Counted from the stretch's first letter, positions 37,280 to 50,056 are shown. The stretch: 64,000 nucleotides of DNA from Alphaproteobacteria bacterium (GCA_016870115.1 VGCH01000003.1:104364-168363), one strand, 5' to 3'. The notes: generated by a model from the sequence alone, not told the origin. Made by a program: numbers and translations.

Positions 37280-38194
37280 TCAGGCGCGCAGCGCGTCCAG
37301 AACCTGGGCAAATCCGGTGCGACAGGTGAAGCCGATATCACGCGCGATCTTGGACGCGTCGTAGACCCGGTCGATCGAGTCGAACATCGTCCAGCCCCTC
37401 CGGGCATAGAGCGCGGGATAGTCCGGAAAGTACCGCGCCACCACCGCGGGCGCGTTGTCGATCAGCTCGGCACCGTCCGCCGGCGAGAACGGCGTCGGGG
37501 CAGACACGATGTAGGTGTCGAAGCCAACGCGTGGCGCGGCCGCGAGCGCCACCAGATGAGCCTCTGCCGCGTCATCGACCGTGAGGCGGCGAAACAGGAA
37601 CTCGTTCGCCTTGGTGTTCTCCGCCGACTGGGCGATGGCATGCGCCATGTCATCCTCCTCGGGAAAGAACCTCGAGGTGCGCAGCAAAAGCACCGGCAGG
37701 CCATGCAGCGCATGGACCAACCGGCACATATCCTCGGCCGACCGCTTGGTCACACCGTAAATGTTGCGTGGCTCCAGCGGGGTCATGCTCTCATCAAGCC
37801 AGGCCGCCGCACGGGCACCTCCGACCTTTCCGGCGCGAATGCGGCGCGAGATCATGAGCGACGTGGTCGAGGTGAAGACGAACCGGTCGACCGTTCCGGC
37901 GGCGACCGCCTCCTCAAGAAGATTGAGCGTGCCCTGCACGTTCACGGCCACGAAGTCCGTCGCGGAGTGGGTGGCCACCTGCGGCTTGTGCAGGGCGCCC
38001 GCATGGACGATCGCATCGATCTCACGGCCCCGGATGACCTCGCGCACCAGGCCCCGATCGACCACAGAGCCCACCACGTCCGTCGCGGGCCCCGGCGCCG
38101 GGTCGAGCCCCACCGCGCTGTGCCCGGCGCGCCGCAGGAGTGGCACCAGGGTCCGACCCAGCCACCCCGAGGATCCCGTTACCAAGACGTTCAT
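37280..38194 (-). CDS. NAD-dependent epimerase/dehydratase family protein
   Basis: A 304-residue extended SDR. NVLVTGSSGWLGRTLVPLL binds NAD, STTSLM carries the catalytic serine region, and YGVTKRSAED is the Tyr-x-x-x-Lys pair. Substrates are generally nucleotide sugars or similar, not assignable here. The start overlaps the stop of the UbiB-like kinase by four bases (ATGA), so the two are translationally coupled. Confidence 0.87.
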   Translation of the reverse strand: MNVLVTGSSGWLGRTLVPLLRRAGHSAVGLDPAPGPATDVVGSVVDRGLVREVIRGREIDAIVHAGALHKPQVATHSATDFVAVNVQGTLNLLEEAVAAGTVDRFVFTSTTSLMISRRIRAGKVGGARAAAWLDESMTPLEPRNIYGVTKRSAEDMCRLVHALHGLPVLLLRTSRFFPEEDDMAHAIAQSAENTKANEFLFRRLTVDDAAEAHLVALAAAPRVGFDTYIVSAPTPFSPADGAELIDNAPAVVARYFPDYPALYARRGWTMFDSIDRVYDASKIARDIGFTCRTGFAQVLDALRA

Positions 38195-39543
38195 CCCGAC
38201 TCACTCGGTGCCAGTCCTGCCTCACGCAAGGCGACGCCCTGCTGCCGCGCCAACGCGTCACTGTCGAACCCGTCGATCAGTTCCTCGAACAGGCGGTGCC
38301 AGTTGATCGAGGCGCGGAGGTGGATGAACACGCTGCCGAGCCCGATGGCAGCGCGATCCATGAAGACGAACTCGCGCGGCGGGCGCACGCCGCCCATCTT
38401 GCGCAGCTCGGCGAAGACCTCGCGCGCGACATCCCGCCCATAGCCCTGGGCGATGCCCTCAGTCAGCCGGCGCACCCGGTCATCCATCAACGGTCCATAC
38501 AGGAACGCCGCCCATCGGTTCAGCACCGTGATCGTCTCGCGCGACAGATCGCGAAAACCCCAATCTTCATAAGCGGCAACCGCGCGCGCCGTGTCGTCGG
38601 TCATCAGCGCGCGATAGAGCTCGATCGAGCCATGAACGAAGCGCGGCGGAAAGATCCGCACGCAGCCGAAATCCAGAAGATTGACGCTTCCGTCGGGGCG
38701 CACCGTGTAGTTGCCGAGATGCGGGTCGCCATGGATCGCGCCGTAGCGGTAGAGCGGCACATACCAGGCGCGGAACATCGCGACCGCGAGCGCGTCCCGC
38801 TCCTCCTGCGCACGCTCCTTCCAGTCGAGCAGCCGCCCGCCCTCCAGCCATTCCATCGTGAGCAAGCGGTCGGTTGAGAGTTCCGGCACCGTGGCGGGCA
38901 CATGCACCGCGGGCTCGCTGGCGAGGATCGCGCGATAGAGCGCGGCGTGTCGGGCCTCGCGGCGATAGTCCAGCTCCTCGCGCAGTCGCTCGGCGATCTC
39001 GGTGTGGATCTCGTCCGTGCGGATCGCGGGATCAAGGCGTTGGCCGACCGAAAAGACGACCTTGAGCTGGTTGAGGTCGGCCTCGAGCGCGGAGGCCATG
39101 TCCGGATACTGGAGTTTGCAGGCGATGGCGCGCCCGTCCGGCAGCGTCGCGCGATGGACCTGCCCAAGGGACGCAGCAAAGCTCGCCTGCTTGTCGAAGC
39201 TCGCGAATCGTTCCAGCCAGGCCGGGCCCAGCTCCGTCGTCATGCGCCGCTTCACGAAGGGCCAGCCCATCGCCGGCGCGTCGGCCTGAAGCTGGGTGAG
39301 CTCCCGGGCATACTCGGGCGGCAGCGCGTCGGGGATCGTCGCCAGGAGCTGCGCGGCCTTCATCAGCGGGCCCTTCAGCCCGCCCAGCGCCGCCGCCAGA
39401 TCGGCCGCGTGGCGATCGCGATCGAGCCCGAGACCAAGGTAACGCTGGCCGGCGAGCCGCGCCGCCAGCCCGCCCACCGAGCTGCCGACGCGGACATAGC
39501 GACCGAGCCGGCCTCCGAGACGATCGCTTTCCGGGTCGGCCAC
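38191..39543 (-). CDS. ABC1/UbiB (AarF)-family atypical kinase
   Basis: A 450-residue member of the ABC1/ADCK kinase-like family, whose best known member UbiB supports ubiquinone biosynthesis. The Ala-rich nucleotide loop appears as FAASLGQVHRATLPDG and the catalytic segment as AIHGDPHLGNYTV. The family's KxGQ motif is KAAQ here, Gly to Ala, within LMKAAQLLATIPDALPPEY; I recall that variant in an alphaproteobacterial subgroup. It lacks the C-terminal transmembrane pair of classical UbiB. It lies between the M3 peptidase and an epimerase, in one close-packed run. Confidence 0.87.
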   Translation of the reverse strand: MADPESDRLGGRLGRYVRVGSSVGGLAARLAGQRYLGLGLDRDRHAADLAAALGGLKGPLMKAAQLLATIPDALPPEYARELTQLQADAPAMGWPFVKRRMTTELGPAWLERFASFDKQASFAASLGQVHRATLPDGRAIACKLQYPDMASALEADLNQLKVVFSVGQRLDPAIRTDEIHTEIAERLREELDYRREARHAALYRAILASEPAVHVPATVPELSTDRLLTMEWLEGGRLLDWKERAQEERDALAVAMFRAWYVPLYRYGAIHGDPHLGNYTVRPDGSVNLLDFGCVRIFPPRFVHGSIELYRALMTDDTARAVAAYEDWGFRDLSRETITVLNRWAAFLYGPLMDDRVRRLTEGIAQGYGRDVAREVFAELRKMGGVRPPREFVFMDRAAIGLGSVFIHLRASINWHRLFEELIDGFDSDALARQQGVALREAGLAPSESG

Positions 39544-39546
39544 GCG

Positions 39547-41316
39547 CTACAGCGTCTCGAGTTCGTCGATCAGGCCCGACACCACGTCGAGGCCGCGATC
39601 CCAGAAGGCCGGATCGCTGGCGTCGAGTCCGAACGGCGCCAGCAGTTCTTTGTGCCGATTCACGCCGCCGGCGCGCAGCATGTTGAGATACTTCGCCTCG
39701 AAACCGGGCAGGCCCGATTTGTAGGCGCCGTAGAGCGAGTTCACGAGACAATCGCCGAACGCGTAGGCGTAGACGTAGAACGGCGAATGAATGAAGTGGC
39801 CGATATAGGTCCAGTAGACGCGGTACTCGTCGTCGTAGAGGAACGCGGGCCCCAGACTCTCGGTCTGCACCCCCATCCAGAGGTCGCCGATCTCGTCGGG
39901 CGTCAGCTCACCCTTGCGACGGGCGGCGTGAACGCGCTGCTCGAACTCGTAGAACGCGATCTGGCGCACCACGGTGTTCAGCATGTCCTCGACCTTCTGC
40001 GCCAACATCGCCTTGCGTGCGCGCCGGTCCGGCGCAGTGGCGAGCAACGACTGGAAGGTGAGCATCTCGCCGAACACCGACGCGGTCTCGGCGAGCGTGA
40101 GCGGCGTGTCGGCCATCAGCGCGCCCTGCCCGGCGGCCAGCACCTGATGGACGCCGTGGCCCAGCTCGTGGGCAAGCGTCATGACGTCCCTGATCTTGCC
40201 CTGGTAGTTCAGCAGCAGATAGGGATGCGCCGACGGCACGGTGGGATGGGCGAACGCGCCAGGCGCCTTGCCCGGCCGCATCGCGGCGTCGATCCAGGCA
40301 TTGTCGAAGAAGCGTCGCCCCACCGACGCGAGTTCGGGCGAGAACGCGTTGTAGGCATCGAGCACGATGCGGCTCGCCTCGGGCCACGACACCAACCGGT
40401 CGTCGGCCTCCGGCAGCGGCGCGTTGCGGTCCCAATAGGGCATTTTCTCGACGCCGAACCAGCGCGCCTTCATCGAGTAGTAGCGGTGCGACAGCTTCGG
40501 ATGGGCGCGGCGCACCGCGCTCGCCAGCGCGTCCACGACCTCGTCCTCGACCTGGTTCGCGAGATTGCGCGAGGACTGCGCGCGCGGATACTTGCGCCAG
40601 CGATCCTCGATCTCCTTGTCCTTGGCGAGCGTATTGGTGATCAGCGCGAAGGTCGCGACATTGTCGCCCATCACCGAGCCGAACACCTTGGCCGCCTCGC
40701 GCCGCACCTCGCCATCGCGGTTGGCGAGTTTGTCGAGAATCTGCGGCTCGGTGAGCTGCTCGCCCCGGAAGGGATAGCGGAGCCGCGCGATGGTTTCGTC
40801 GAACAGCCGGCACCACGCGGCGCGTCCCGCGACGTACTTCTCGTGCAGGAGCTTCTCCAATTCGTCGGAGAGCTGGTGCGGCCGGAAGGCGCGGACGTCG
40901 CGCAGCCACGGCCCATAATGAGCGAGCGCCGGCGTCGCCAGCATGCGCGCGAGCGCCGCCTCGTCGAGTCGATTGAGCTCCAGAGTGAAGAACACCAGCT
41001 TCGTGCCGATGTCGGTCAGCTTCTCCTGCATGTTCTGCGAGAAGCGGCCGCGCTCGGGATCGGCCATGTCACCGGCATAGTGGAGTCCGGAGTAGGAGCC
41101 GATGCGGCCGATCAGGTCCTGCAGAGCCTCGTAGGCGGCGATCGCGGCGGCGAGACCCGCGGCATCGAGGCTCCCGACCTTACCCTCGTAGGACGCCGCG
41201 AAGGCGGTCGCGCGCTCCGCGGCGGTGGCGAGGTCGCGCTCCAGATCGGGCCCGGCAGGGCTGGAATAGAGGTCGGTCAGGTCCCAGGTCGGCAGCTCGG
41301 ACGTCGTCGCCGTCAT
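39547..41316 (-). CDS. pepF: M3-family oligoendopeptidase F
   Basis: A 589-residue zinc metallopeptidase. The active-site motif LAHELGHGVHQ (HExxH) is near residues 380-390, and the third ligand Glu lies in TLAETASVFGEML. It degrades short peptides in the cytoplasm. Length and the WDLTDLYSSP start agree with the family's pepF/M3 group. It ends three bases before the kinase gene start. Confidence 0.94.
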   Translation of the reverse strand: MTATTSELPTWDLTDLYSSPAGPDLERDLATAAERATAFAASYEGKVGSLDAAGLAAAIAAYEALQDLIGRIGSYSGLHYAGDMADPERGRFSQNMQEKLTDIGTKLVFFTLELNRLDEAALARMLATPALAHYGPWLRDVRAFRPHQLSDELEKLLHEKYVAGRAAWCRLFDETIARLRYPFRGEQLTEPQILDKLANRDGEVRREAAKVFGSVMGDNVATFALITNTLAKDKEIEDRWRKYPRAQSSRNLANQVEDEVVDALASAVRRAHPKLSHRYYSMKARWFGVEKMPYWDRNAPLPEADDRLVSWPEASRIVLDAYNAFSPELASVGRRFFDNAWIDAAMRPGKAPGAFAHPTVPSAHPYLLLNYQGKIRDVMTLAHELGHGVHQVLAAGQGALMADTPLTLAETASVFGEMLTFQSLLATAPDRRARKAMLAQKVEDMLNTVVRQIAFYEFEQRVHAARRKGELTPDEIGDLWMGVQTESLGPAFLYDDEYRVYWTYIGHFIHSPFYVYAYAFGDCLVNSLYGAYKSGLPGFEAKYLNMLRAGGVNRHKELLAPFGLDASDPAFWDRGLDVVSGLIDELETL

Positions 41317-41380
41317 TCAGGCACTCCGTTGTCGCTTGAATATGGGGTGGCGCCGGCGCGCCGCCAAGCGCGACGCGCGC

Positions 41381-42349
41381 CTACAGGCGATTGTAGTCCT
41401 TGAACCAGGCGACGAAGCGGGGAATCCCCTCCTCGACTCCGGTCTTGGGCGTCCAGCCGAACTCGCGCGTGGTCGCGGCGATGTCCGCTGCGGTCTCCAG
41501 CACGTCGCCGGGCTCGCTGGGTCGGAGCTCGATCTTGGCCTCGCGGCCGATCGTCTTCTCGAACAGCGCGATCACATTCAGGATGTCGGCGCTTTGGGAG
41601 GTCCCGAGGTTGAACAGCCGATGCCCCGGCTCGGCCTGCGGCTTGTCGAGGACCGCCACGGTGCCGGCCACGATGTCGTCGATGTAGCTGAAATCGCGCT
41701 TCACGAAGCCGAGATGGTAGAGCGGGATCGTCTCGCCATCGAAAATCGCCTTGGCGAAGATGTAGGGCGACATGTCCGGCCGGCCCCACGGGCCATAGAC
41801 CGTGAAGTAGCGCAGTCCCGTCAGCTTCATGCCATGCAGCCCGGCATAGGTGCCCGACATCAGCTCGTCGGCCCGCTTGGTGACGGCGTAGAGCGAAATC
41901 GGATTGTCGACCCGGTCCTCGACCGTGAACGGCAGGGTTCGATTGCCGCCATAGACCGACGAGGACGAGGCGTAGACGAAGTGGCGCAGCTTCGACAGCC
42001 CACGCGCCAACTCAAGCATCGTCAGGTGCCCGAGCACGTTGGTCCGGACATAGACGTAGGGATCGACCAGCGAATGGCGGACGCCCGGTTGGGCGGCCAG
42101 ATGCACCACGCGATCGATGGTGGAATGGCGCTGCACGAGCGTCGTCATCGCGTCGCGATCGGCGATATCGGCCTCGACAAAGGTGAAGCCCGGCCGGTCG
42201 CGCAGCGGCTTGAGGCGCGCGAACTTCAACACCGGATCGTAATAGTCGCTGAAATTGTCCACCCCCACCACAGCATCACCCCGCGCCAGCAGGGCGCGCG
42301 CGACGGCCGAGCCGATGAAGCCGGCAACACCGGTAACGAGGACGGTCAT
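41381..42349 (-). CDS. UDP-glucuronate 4-epimerase-like NAD-dependent epimerase
   Basis: A 322-residue extended SDR starting MTVLVTGVAGFIGSAVARAL. The segment VVGVDNFSDYYDPVLKFARL is typical of UDP-glucuronate 4-epimerases; the catalytic motif is YAVTKRADELM and the FTVYGPWGRPDM loop binds the nucleotide sugar. It interconverts UDP-GlcA and UDP-GalA for capsule or lipopolysaccharide. No glycosyltransferase cluster is adjacent. A 230-base gap separates it from the divergent indolepyruvate oxidoreductase gene. Confidence 0.92.
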   Translation of the reverse strand: MTVLVTGVAGFIGSAVARALLARGDAVVGVDNFSDYYDPVLKFARLKPLRDRPGFTFVEADIADRDAMTTLVQRHSTIDRVVHLAAQPGVRHSLVDPYVYVRTNVLGHLTMLELARGLSKLRHFVYASSSSVYGGNRTLPFTVEDRVDNPISLYAVTKRADELMSGTYAGLHGMKLTGLRYFTVYGPWGRPDMSPYIFAKAIFDGETIPLYHLGFVKRDFSYIDDIVAGTVAVLDKPQAEPGHRLFNLGTSQSADILNVIALFEKTIGREAKIELRPSEPGDVLETAADIAATTREFGWTPKTGVEEGIPRFVAWFKDYNRL

Positions 42350-42579
42350 GGAGCGTCTGGGAAGCTGAAAGCGTCGAAAGGAGCAAGTTTAGCCGGAAAA
42401 TCCGTGAACGCGCTGTGCTTACAACCTTTCGTCCGGAAGCGAAACCGCGAAACGCCCCGCGCGTCCAACCGCAGTCCCGATGCGCAATCGAACTATTTGC
42501 ACGCCGCGCGTTCTTCCCCGTTGCCGGCAGAAACAATCTGTCGTTACCGTGCGCGCATCCACGAACTGGGGAGCGCGCC

Positions 42580-45500
42580 TTGACCCTCGCCGCCGTAACC
42601 CTGGACGACAAGTACGCGCTGGAAAGCGGGCGCGTCTATCTGACCGGCACCCAGGCGCTGGTCCGCCTGCCCCTGATGCAGCGTCAGCGCGACCGGGCCG
42701 CCGGCCTCAACACCGCGGGATACATTTCCGGCTATCGCGGCTCGCCGCTGGGTGGTTTCGACCAGGCGCTGTGGCAGGCGCGCAAGTTCCTGGAGCGCCA
42801 GGACATCCGCTTCCAGCCCGGCACCAATGAGGACCTCGCCGCCACCTCGATCTGGGGCACCCAGCAGCTCCACCTGTTCCCCGGCGCCCGCCACGATGGC
42901 GTCTTCGGAATCTGGTACGGCAAGGGTCCGGGCGTCGACCGCTCCGGCGACGCCTTCAAGCACGCGAACTATGCCGGCACTTCGCGCCATGGCGGCGTGT
43001 TGGCGCTGGGGGGCGACGACCACACCGCCAAGTCGTCCACCGTGGCCCACCAGAGCGAGCCCGCCTTCATCGCCGCCGGCATGCCGGTGATCCATCCCGC
43101 GAGCGTGCAGGAGTACCTGGATCTCGGCCTGCACGGCTTCGCGCTGTCGCGCTTCAGCGGCCTGTGGGCCGCGATGAAGGTGCTGAGCGAGACCGTCGAC
43201 TCGTCGGCGTCCGTCCAGGTCGATCCGGGGCGCGTGACGATCGTCCCGCCCGACTTCGCGCTGCCACCCGATGGCCTGCATATCCGTTGGCCCGACGATT
43301 GGCTGGGCCAGGAAAAGCGCGTGATCACCCAGCGCCTGCCGGCCGCGCTGGCCTATTGGCGCGCCAACCGGCTGGATGGGCTGGCGTTCGGTGCCGCCGA
43401 TGCGCGCTTCGGCATCGTGACGGTCGGCAAGTCGTTCGGCGATGTCCGCCAGGCGCTGGACGATCTCGGCATCGACGAGGCCGAGGCGCGCCGGATCGGT
43501 CTGGCTGTCTACAAGGTGGCGCTGGTCTGGCCGCTCGAGACCGAGGGTTTGCGCGCCTTCGCATCGGGCAAGCGCGAGATTCTGGTGGTCGAGGAGAAGC
43601 GGCCCCTGATTGAACAACAGGTCAAGGACGCGCTGTTCAACGAACCGGCCGACCGTCGCCCCGCCGTCACCGGCAAGCAGGACGACCGCGGCGCGGCCCT
43701 GTTGCGTTCCGACGGGGAGCTGACGCCCGCCGAGATCGCGGAGGCGCTGGTGCGCCGTCTGGGCATCGAGGCGCTCTCGCCGCCCGCCCGCGCGCGCTGG
43801 GAGACGATCGCCGCGCGACGGTCGCGCCAGCAAGCCAACCGGCCCGCCGTGGTGCGCACGCCGTACTTCTGCAGCGGCTGCCCGCACAACAGCTCGACCA
43901 AGGTGCCCGAAGGTTCGATGGCGATGGCCGGCATCGGCTGCCACACCATGGCGATCTCGATGGAGCGCGAGACCCGCACCTTCACCCATATGGGCGCCGA
44001 GGGCGCGCCCTGGGTCGGCGCCTCGCAGTTCTCCGACACGCCGCACATGTTCCAGAACCTCGGCGATGGCACGTACTTCCATTCCGGCTACATGGCGGTC
44101 CGCCACGCCGTCGCCGCGGGCACCAACATCACCTACAAGATTCTCTACAACGATGCGGTCGCCATGACCGGCGGCCAGCCGCATGACGGCCAGGTCACAC
44201 CGTGGACGATCAGCCGCCAGGTCCACGCCGAGGGCGTTCGGCGGATCGCGCTGGTCAGCGACGAGCCGGACAAATATCCGCCCGGCACCGACTGGGCGCC
44301 CGGCGTCACTTTCCATCACCGCGACACGCTCGACGCGGTTCAGCGCGAGTTGCGCGAGTGGCAGGGCGTGTCGGTCCTGATCTACGACCAGACCTGCGCC
44401 GCCGAGAAACGCCGCCGCCGCAAGCGCGGCGCCTTCCCCGACCCTCAACGCCGCGTCTTCATCAACACCGCGGTCTGCGAGGGCTGTGGCGACTGCTCGA
44501 CCCAGTCGAACTGCCTCTCGGTCGTGCCGGTCGAGACCGCGATGGGCGCCAAGCGCGCCATCGACCAGAGCTCCTGCAACAAGGACTTCTCCTGCCTCAA
44601 GGGCTTCTGTCCGAGCTTCGTCACGGTCGAGGGCGGAGCGGTGCGCAAGGGTCGCGCGGCCCCGCGCGCCGACGCCGCACGGTCCGAGCCGCCGCTGCCC
44701 GCGGACCCCGCGCTGCCGTCGCTCGACGGCCGGCCCTACGGCATCCTGGTCACCGGCATCGGCGGCACGGGCGTCGTCACCATCGGCGCGATCCTCGGCA
44801 TGGCCGGTCACCTGGAGGGGCTGGGCGTCAGCGTGCTCGACCAGCTCGGCATGGCCCAGAAGGGCGGCGCCGTGGTGAGCCACGTGCGCCTCGCCGCGTC
44901 GCCCGAGCAACTGACCGCGGTTCGGCTCGGCCAGGGCGGCGCCGACCTTCTGCTGGGCTGCGATCTCGTGGTCAGCGCCGGCGCGGATGCGCTCGCGCGA
45001 CTGGATACCGGCGTGAGCCACGCGGTCGTGAACACCCACGAGACCATCACCGGCGACTTCACCCGCAATCGCGACCTCGCCTTCCCGGCCAACACGCTCC
45101 GGCTGGCGATCGAGGCCGCGGCCGGCGCGGGCGCGGTCGATTTCGTCGATGCGCAACGGCTCGCGACCGCCCTGCTGGGTGACGCGATGGCGACCAACAT
45201 GTTCATGCTGGGCTATGCGTGGCAGCTTGGCCGCGTGCCGATCTCCGCGTCCGCCCTGGAGCGTGCGATCGAGCTGAACGGCGCCGCCGTGGCGATGAAC
45301 CTCGCGGCCTTCCGCTGGGGCCGCCGCGCCGCTGCCGACCCGGCGTCGGTCGCCGCTCTCGCGACTCCGGCGGAGATCGTGCGTCTGCCGGCACGGCCCC
45401 AGACCCTGGCGGAGATCGTGGCGCACCGCAGCGCCCACCTGGTGGGTTATCAGAACGAGGCGCTGGCCGCGCGCTACCGTGCGCTGGTCGATCGCGTCGC

Positions 45501-46056
45501 GTCGCGCGAGACCGCGCTCACCCCCGGCCGCACGACGCTGGCCGAGGCTGTGGCGCGCAACTACGCCAAGCTGCTCGCCTACAAGGACGAGTACGAGGTC
45601 GCGCGGCTGCATGCCGATGCCGCCTTCTGCGCCGCTCTCGACGGCCAGTTCGAGAGCGAGTTCCGTCTGCGCTTCCACCTCGCCCCGCCCCTGCTTTCCG
45701 ACCGCGACCCGGTGACGGGCCATCTGATGAAGCGCGAATTCGGCGGCTGGGTGCTGCCGGTGTTCCGGGTGATGGCCAAACTCAAGGGCCTGCGCGGCAC
45801 CGCCTTCGACATCTTCGGGTGGACCGCCGAGCGCCGCGCCGAGCGTGCCTTGATCGCGACCTACGAGCGCTGGATCGACAGCGTGCTGGCCGGCCTCACG
45901 GCCGACCGCCACGCCCTCGCCGTCGAGATCGCCACGCTGCCCGATGCGATCCGTGGCTACGGGCATGTGAAGGAGGCTGCGATGGCGAAGGCCCACGCCC
46001 GCGCCGCTGAACTGCTCGCGAGCTACTCCGGAACGCCGCTGAAGCAGGCCGCGTAG
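42580..46056 (+). CDS. Indolepyruvate:ferredoxin oxidoreductase, fused IorAB-type
   Basis: A 1158-residue fused 2-oxoacid:ferredoxin oxidoreductase that decarboxylates aryl- or branched-chain 2-oxoacids to acyl-CoA, using TPP and Fe-S clusters. Order: alpha-like region with GYRGSPLGGFD (about 47), YFCSGCPHNSS (about 428) and the TPP-binding MGAEGAPWVG; Fe-S cysteines CEGCGDCSTQSNC (about 633-645) and CNKDFSCLKGFCPSF; gamma domain GILVTGIGGTGVVTIG (about 722); C-terminal DUF6537. Start is TTG (TLAAVTLDDKY), with GGGGAG seven bases upstream; an ATG 55 codons earlier lacks homology. It may supply acyl-CoAs to the beta-oxidation genes (inference). Confidence 0.93.
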   Translation: MTLAAVTLDDKYALESGRVYLTGTQALVRLPLMQRQRDRAAGLNTAGYISGYRGSPLGGFDQALWQARKFLERQDIRFQPGTNEDLAATSIWGTQQLHLFPGARHDGVFGIWYGKGPGVDRSGDAFKHANYAGTSRHGGVLALGGDDHTAKSSTVAHQSEPAFIAAGMPVIHPASVQEYLDLGLHGFALSRFSGLWAAMKVLSETVDSSASVQVDPGRVTIVPPDFALPPDGLHIRWPDDWLGQEKRVITQRLPAALAYWRANRLDGLAFGAADARFGIVTVGKSFGDVRQALDDLGIDEAEARRIGLAVYKVALVWPLETEGLRAFASGKREILVVEEKRPLIEQQVKDALFNEPADRRPAVTGKQDDRGAALLRSDGELTPAEIAEALVRRLGIEALSPPARARWETIAARRSRQQANRPAVVRTPYFCSGCPHNSSTKVPEGSMAMAGIGCHTMAISMERETRTFTHMGAEGAPWVGASQFSDTPHMFQNLGDGTYFHSGYMAVRHAVAAGTNITYKILYNDAVAMTGGQPHDGQVTPWTISRQVHAEGVRRIALVSDEPDKYPPGTDWAPGVTFHHRDTLDAVQRELREWQGVSVLIYDQTCAAEKRRRRKRGAFPDPQRRVFINTAVCEGCGDCSTQSNCLSVVPVETAMGAKRAIDQSSCNKDFSCLKGFCPSFVTVEGGAVRKGRAAPRADAARSEPPLPADPALPSLDGRPYGILVTGIGGTGVVTIGAILGMAGHLEGLGVSVLDQLGMAQKGGAVVSHVRLAASPEQLTAVRLGQGGADLLLGCDLVVSAGADALARLDTGVSHAVVNTHETITGDFTRNRDLAFPANTLRLAIEAAAGAGAVDFVDAQRLATALLGDAMATNMFMLGYAWQLGRVPISASALERAIELNGAAVAMNLAAFRWGRRAAADPASVAALATPAEIVRLPARPQTLAEIVAHRSAHLVGYQNEALAARYRALVDRVASRETALTPGRTTLAEAVARNYAKLLAYKDEYEVARLHADAAFCAALDGQFESEFRLRFHLAPPLLSDRDPVTGHLMKREFGGWVLPVFRVMAKLKGLRGTAFDIFGWTAERRAERALIATYERWIDSVLAGLTADRHALAVEIATLPDAIRGYGHVKEAAMAKAHARAAELLASYSGTPLKQAA

Positions 46057-46129
46057 ATCACGCGCGGTCGGCGCGACCCGCCTCGACTGTCCGGAACGCG
46101 CCCCACTCCCGGGCGCGCGGCGTCGGCGG

Positions 46130-46470
46130 CTAGGAGCCCAGCCGCTGCCACCACGGGGCTTTGGGGGTCCAGCCGCGGGCGGTCATGCAGCTTTCCATGA
46201 GCTTGGCCGTCCGGCTTCTGTCGCCGGTGGCGCTCATCTGCTCGCGGAGCGTCGTCTGGCCGAAGCGCTGGCCGTCGGATCGGCCCATCTCCTCGCGCTG
46301 GTCCGCGATGGCGCGATCGTCGCGGGTCATGCGCCGCACCTGGGCGCGACAGAGCGCCTCGTCGTTCAGGAACTGCGCCTCCGTGGCGCCCTCGCGCGTG
46401 AAGTCGACGCTGGCGCAGCCCGGCGCCAGCGCCAGCGCGGCGATCACGGTCGCAAGGCCCAGCGCGCGCA

Positions 46471-46471
<1 letters not shown>
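46130..46471 (-). CDS. Small putative lipoprotein
   Basis: A 113-residue protein with a signal peptide ending in LALAPGC, an acceptable though not ideal lipobox. The mature part is hydrophilic, with two further Cys residues (EALCRAQVRR and LMESCMTARGW) and ends in a Trp-rich tail (GWTPKAPWWQRLG). The family is unknown to me. The start shares a base with the alaS stop (TGATG), so it is translationally coupled to alaS. Confidence 0.75.
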
Positions 46472-49125
<2,654 letters not shown>

Positions 49126-49181
49126 GCGGGCGTTGTAGCGTGCGGCCCGCTCGCAAGTCCAGAACGGGGCCCGCGCCTACC

Positions 49182-49946
49182 ATGTCCTCCGCGCCTACCG
49201 GCTCTCCTCCGCCCGATAGCGTGACGCTGCGGCTGACGCTGAGATCGCTCAAGGTGGCGCACACGATCGCGACGCCAGCGCGACCGGTTGCGGCACGCGA
49301 GGCGCTGCCCGCCTTCCAGGGGCTCGTCAACGCCACGGTCGCAGCGGCCGAGCGCGCGAGCGTCGCAGCCGGCGGCGCGATCTCCTGCCGCAAGGGCTGC
49401 GGCGCCTGCTGCCGGCAGCTGGTGCCGATCTCGGCGACCGAAGGCGAGCGCTTGCTTGACCTGGTCGCCGCGCTCCCGGCCGAGCGACGCGCCGTCGTGG
49501 AGCAACGCTTCGCTGAGGCGCGCGCCAAGCTTGACCAAGCCGGTCTCGTGCCCGCCCTGCTCGATCCCGCCGCTCGCGCGGGCCGCAGCGACAATGATCT
49601 GTCCGCCGCCTACTTCAGGCTCGGCTTGGGCTGCCCCTTTCTCGACGAAGAGAGCTGCTCCATTCATTTGGATCGCCCGTTGGTCTGTCGGGAGTATCTA
49701 GTCACGTCGCCGGCGGCGCTGTGCGCGGGACCGGCGCAGGAAGGCGTGACGCCCGTCGCGGTGCCAAAGCTCTCGATGGCGGCGCGCGGTCTGGAAAGTC
49801 CCGATCCGGCACCCGACGCGGCTGGGCGCTGGTTCGCCCTCGCCCTCCTGCCGGCGTTCGCGCAGCGCCGGCCGACGGCGGGCCCCGCAATGCCCACCCT
49901 CGACTGGATCAAGCGCTTCGTGTCGCGACTCGGCCGGCGTCCCTAG
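49182..49946 (+). CDS. YkgJ-type zinc/iron-chelating cysteine-cluster protein
   Basis: A 254-residue protein with the YkgJ (UPF0153/CxxCxxCC) cysteine pattern: [12 protein letters not shown] early, then [12 protein letters not shown] and [11 protein letters not shown]. These cysteines are believed to bind zinc or an Fe-S cluster; function is unknown. The ATG at 49182 ([13 protein letters not shown]) was preferred; another Met lies 14 codons upstream. It sits on the plus strand between the divergent alaS and convergent recA. Confidence 0.85.
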   Translation: MSSAPTGSPPPDSVTLRLTLRSLKVAHTIATPARPVAAREALPAFQGLVNATVAAAERASVAAGGAISCRKGCGACCRQLVPISATEGERLLDLVAALPAERRAVVEQRFAEARAKLDQAGLVPALLDPAARAGRSDNDLSAAYFRLGLGCPFLDEESCSIHLDRPLVCREYLVTSPAALCAGPAQEGVTPVAVPKLSMAARGLESPDPAPDAAGRWFALALLPAFAQRRPTAGPAMPTLDWIKRFVSRLGRRP

Positions 49947-50016
49947 AGCCTGACTGTTCCCAAGGAACCGCCAGCGCGGTTCCATCCTCGCCGAGAGCGC
50001 TCTTGCCGGTCCCCCA

Positions 50017-50056
50017 AAAGAAAGGCGGTGCCGCGCGTGGGGGAGCGGCACCGCCT
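50017..50056 (-). terminator. Rho-independent terminator of recA
   Basis: Read on the minus strand: an 11-bp perfect stem (GGCGGTGCCGC / GCGGCACCGCC, 50056-50046 with 50035-50025) around a ten-base loop, then TTTCTTTT (50024-50017). It begins about 83 bases past the recA stop and is correctly oriented for recA. Confidence 0.9.
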
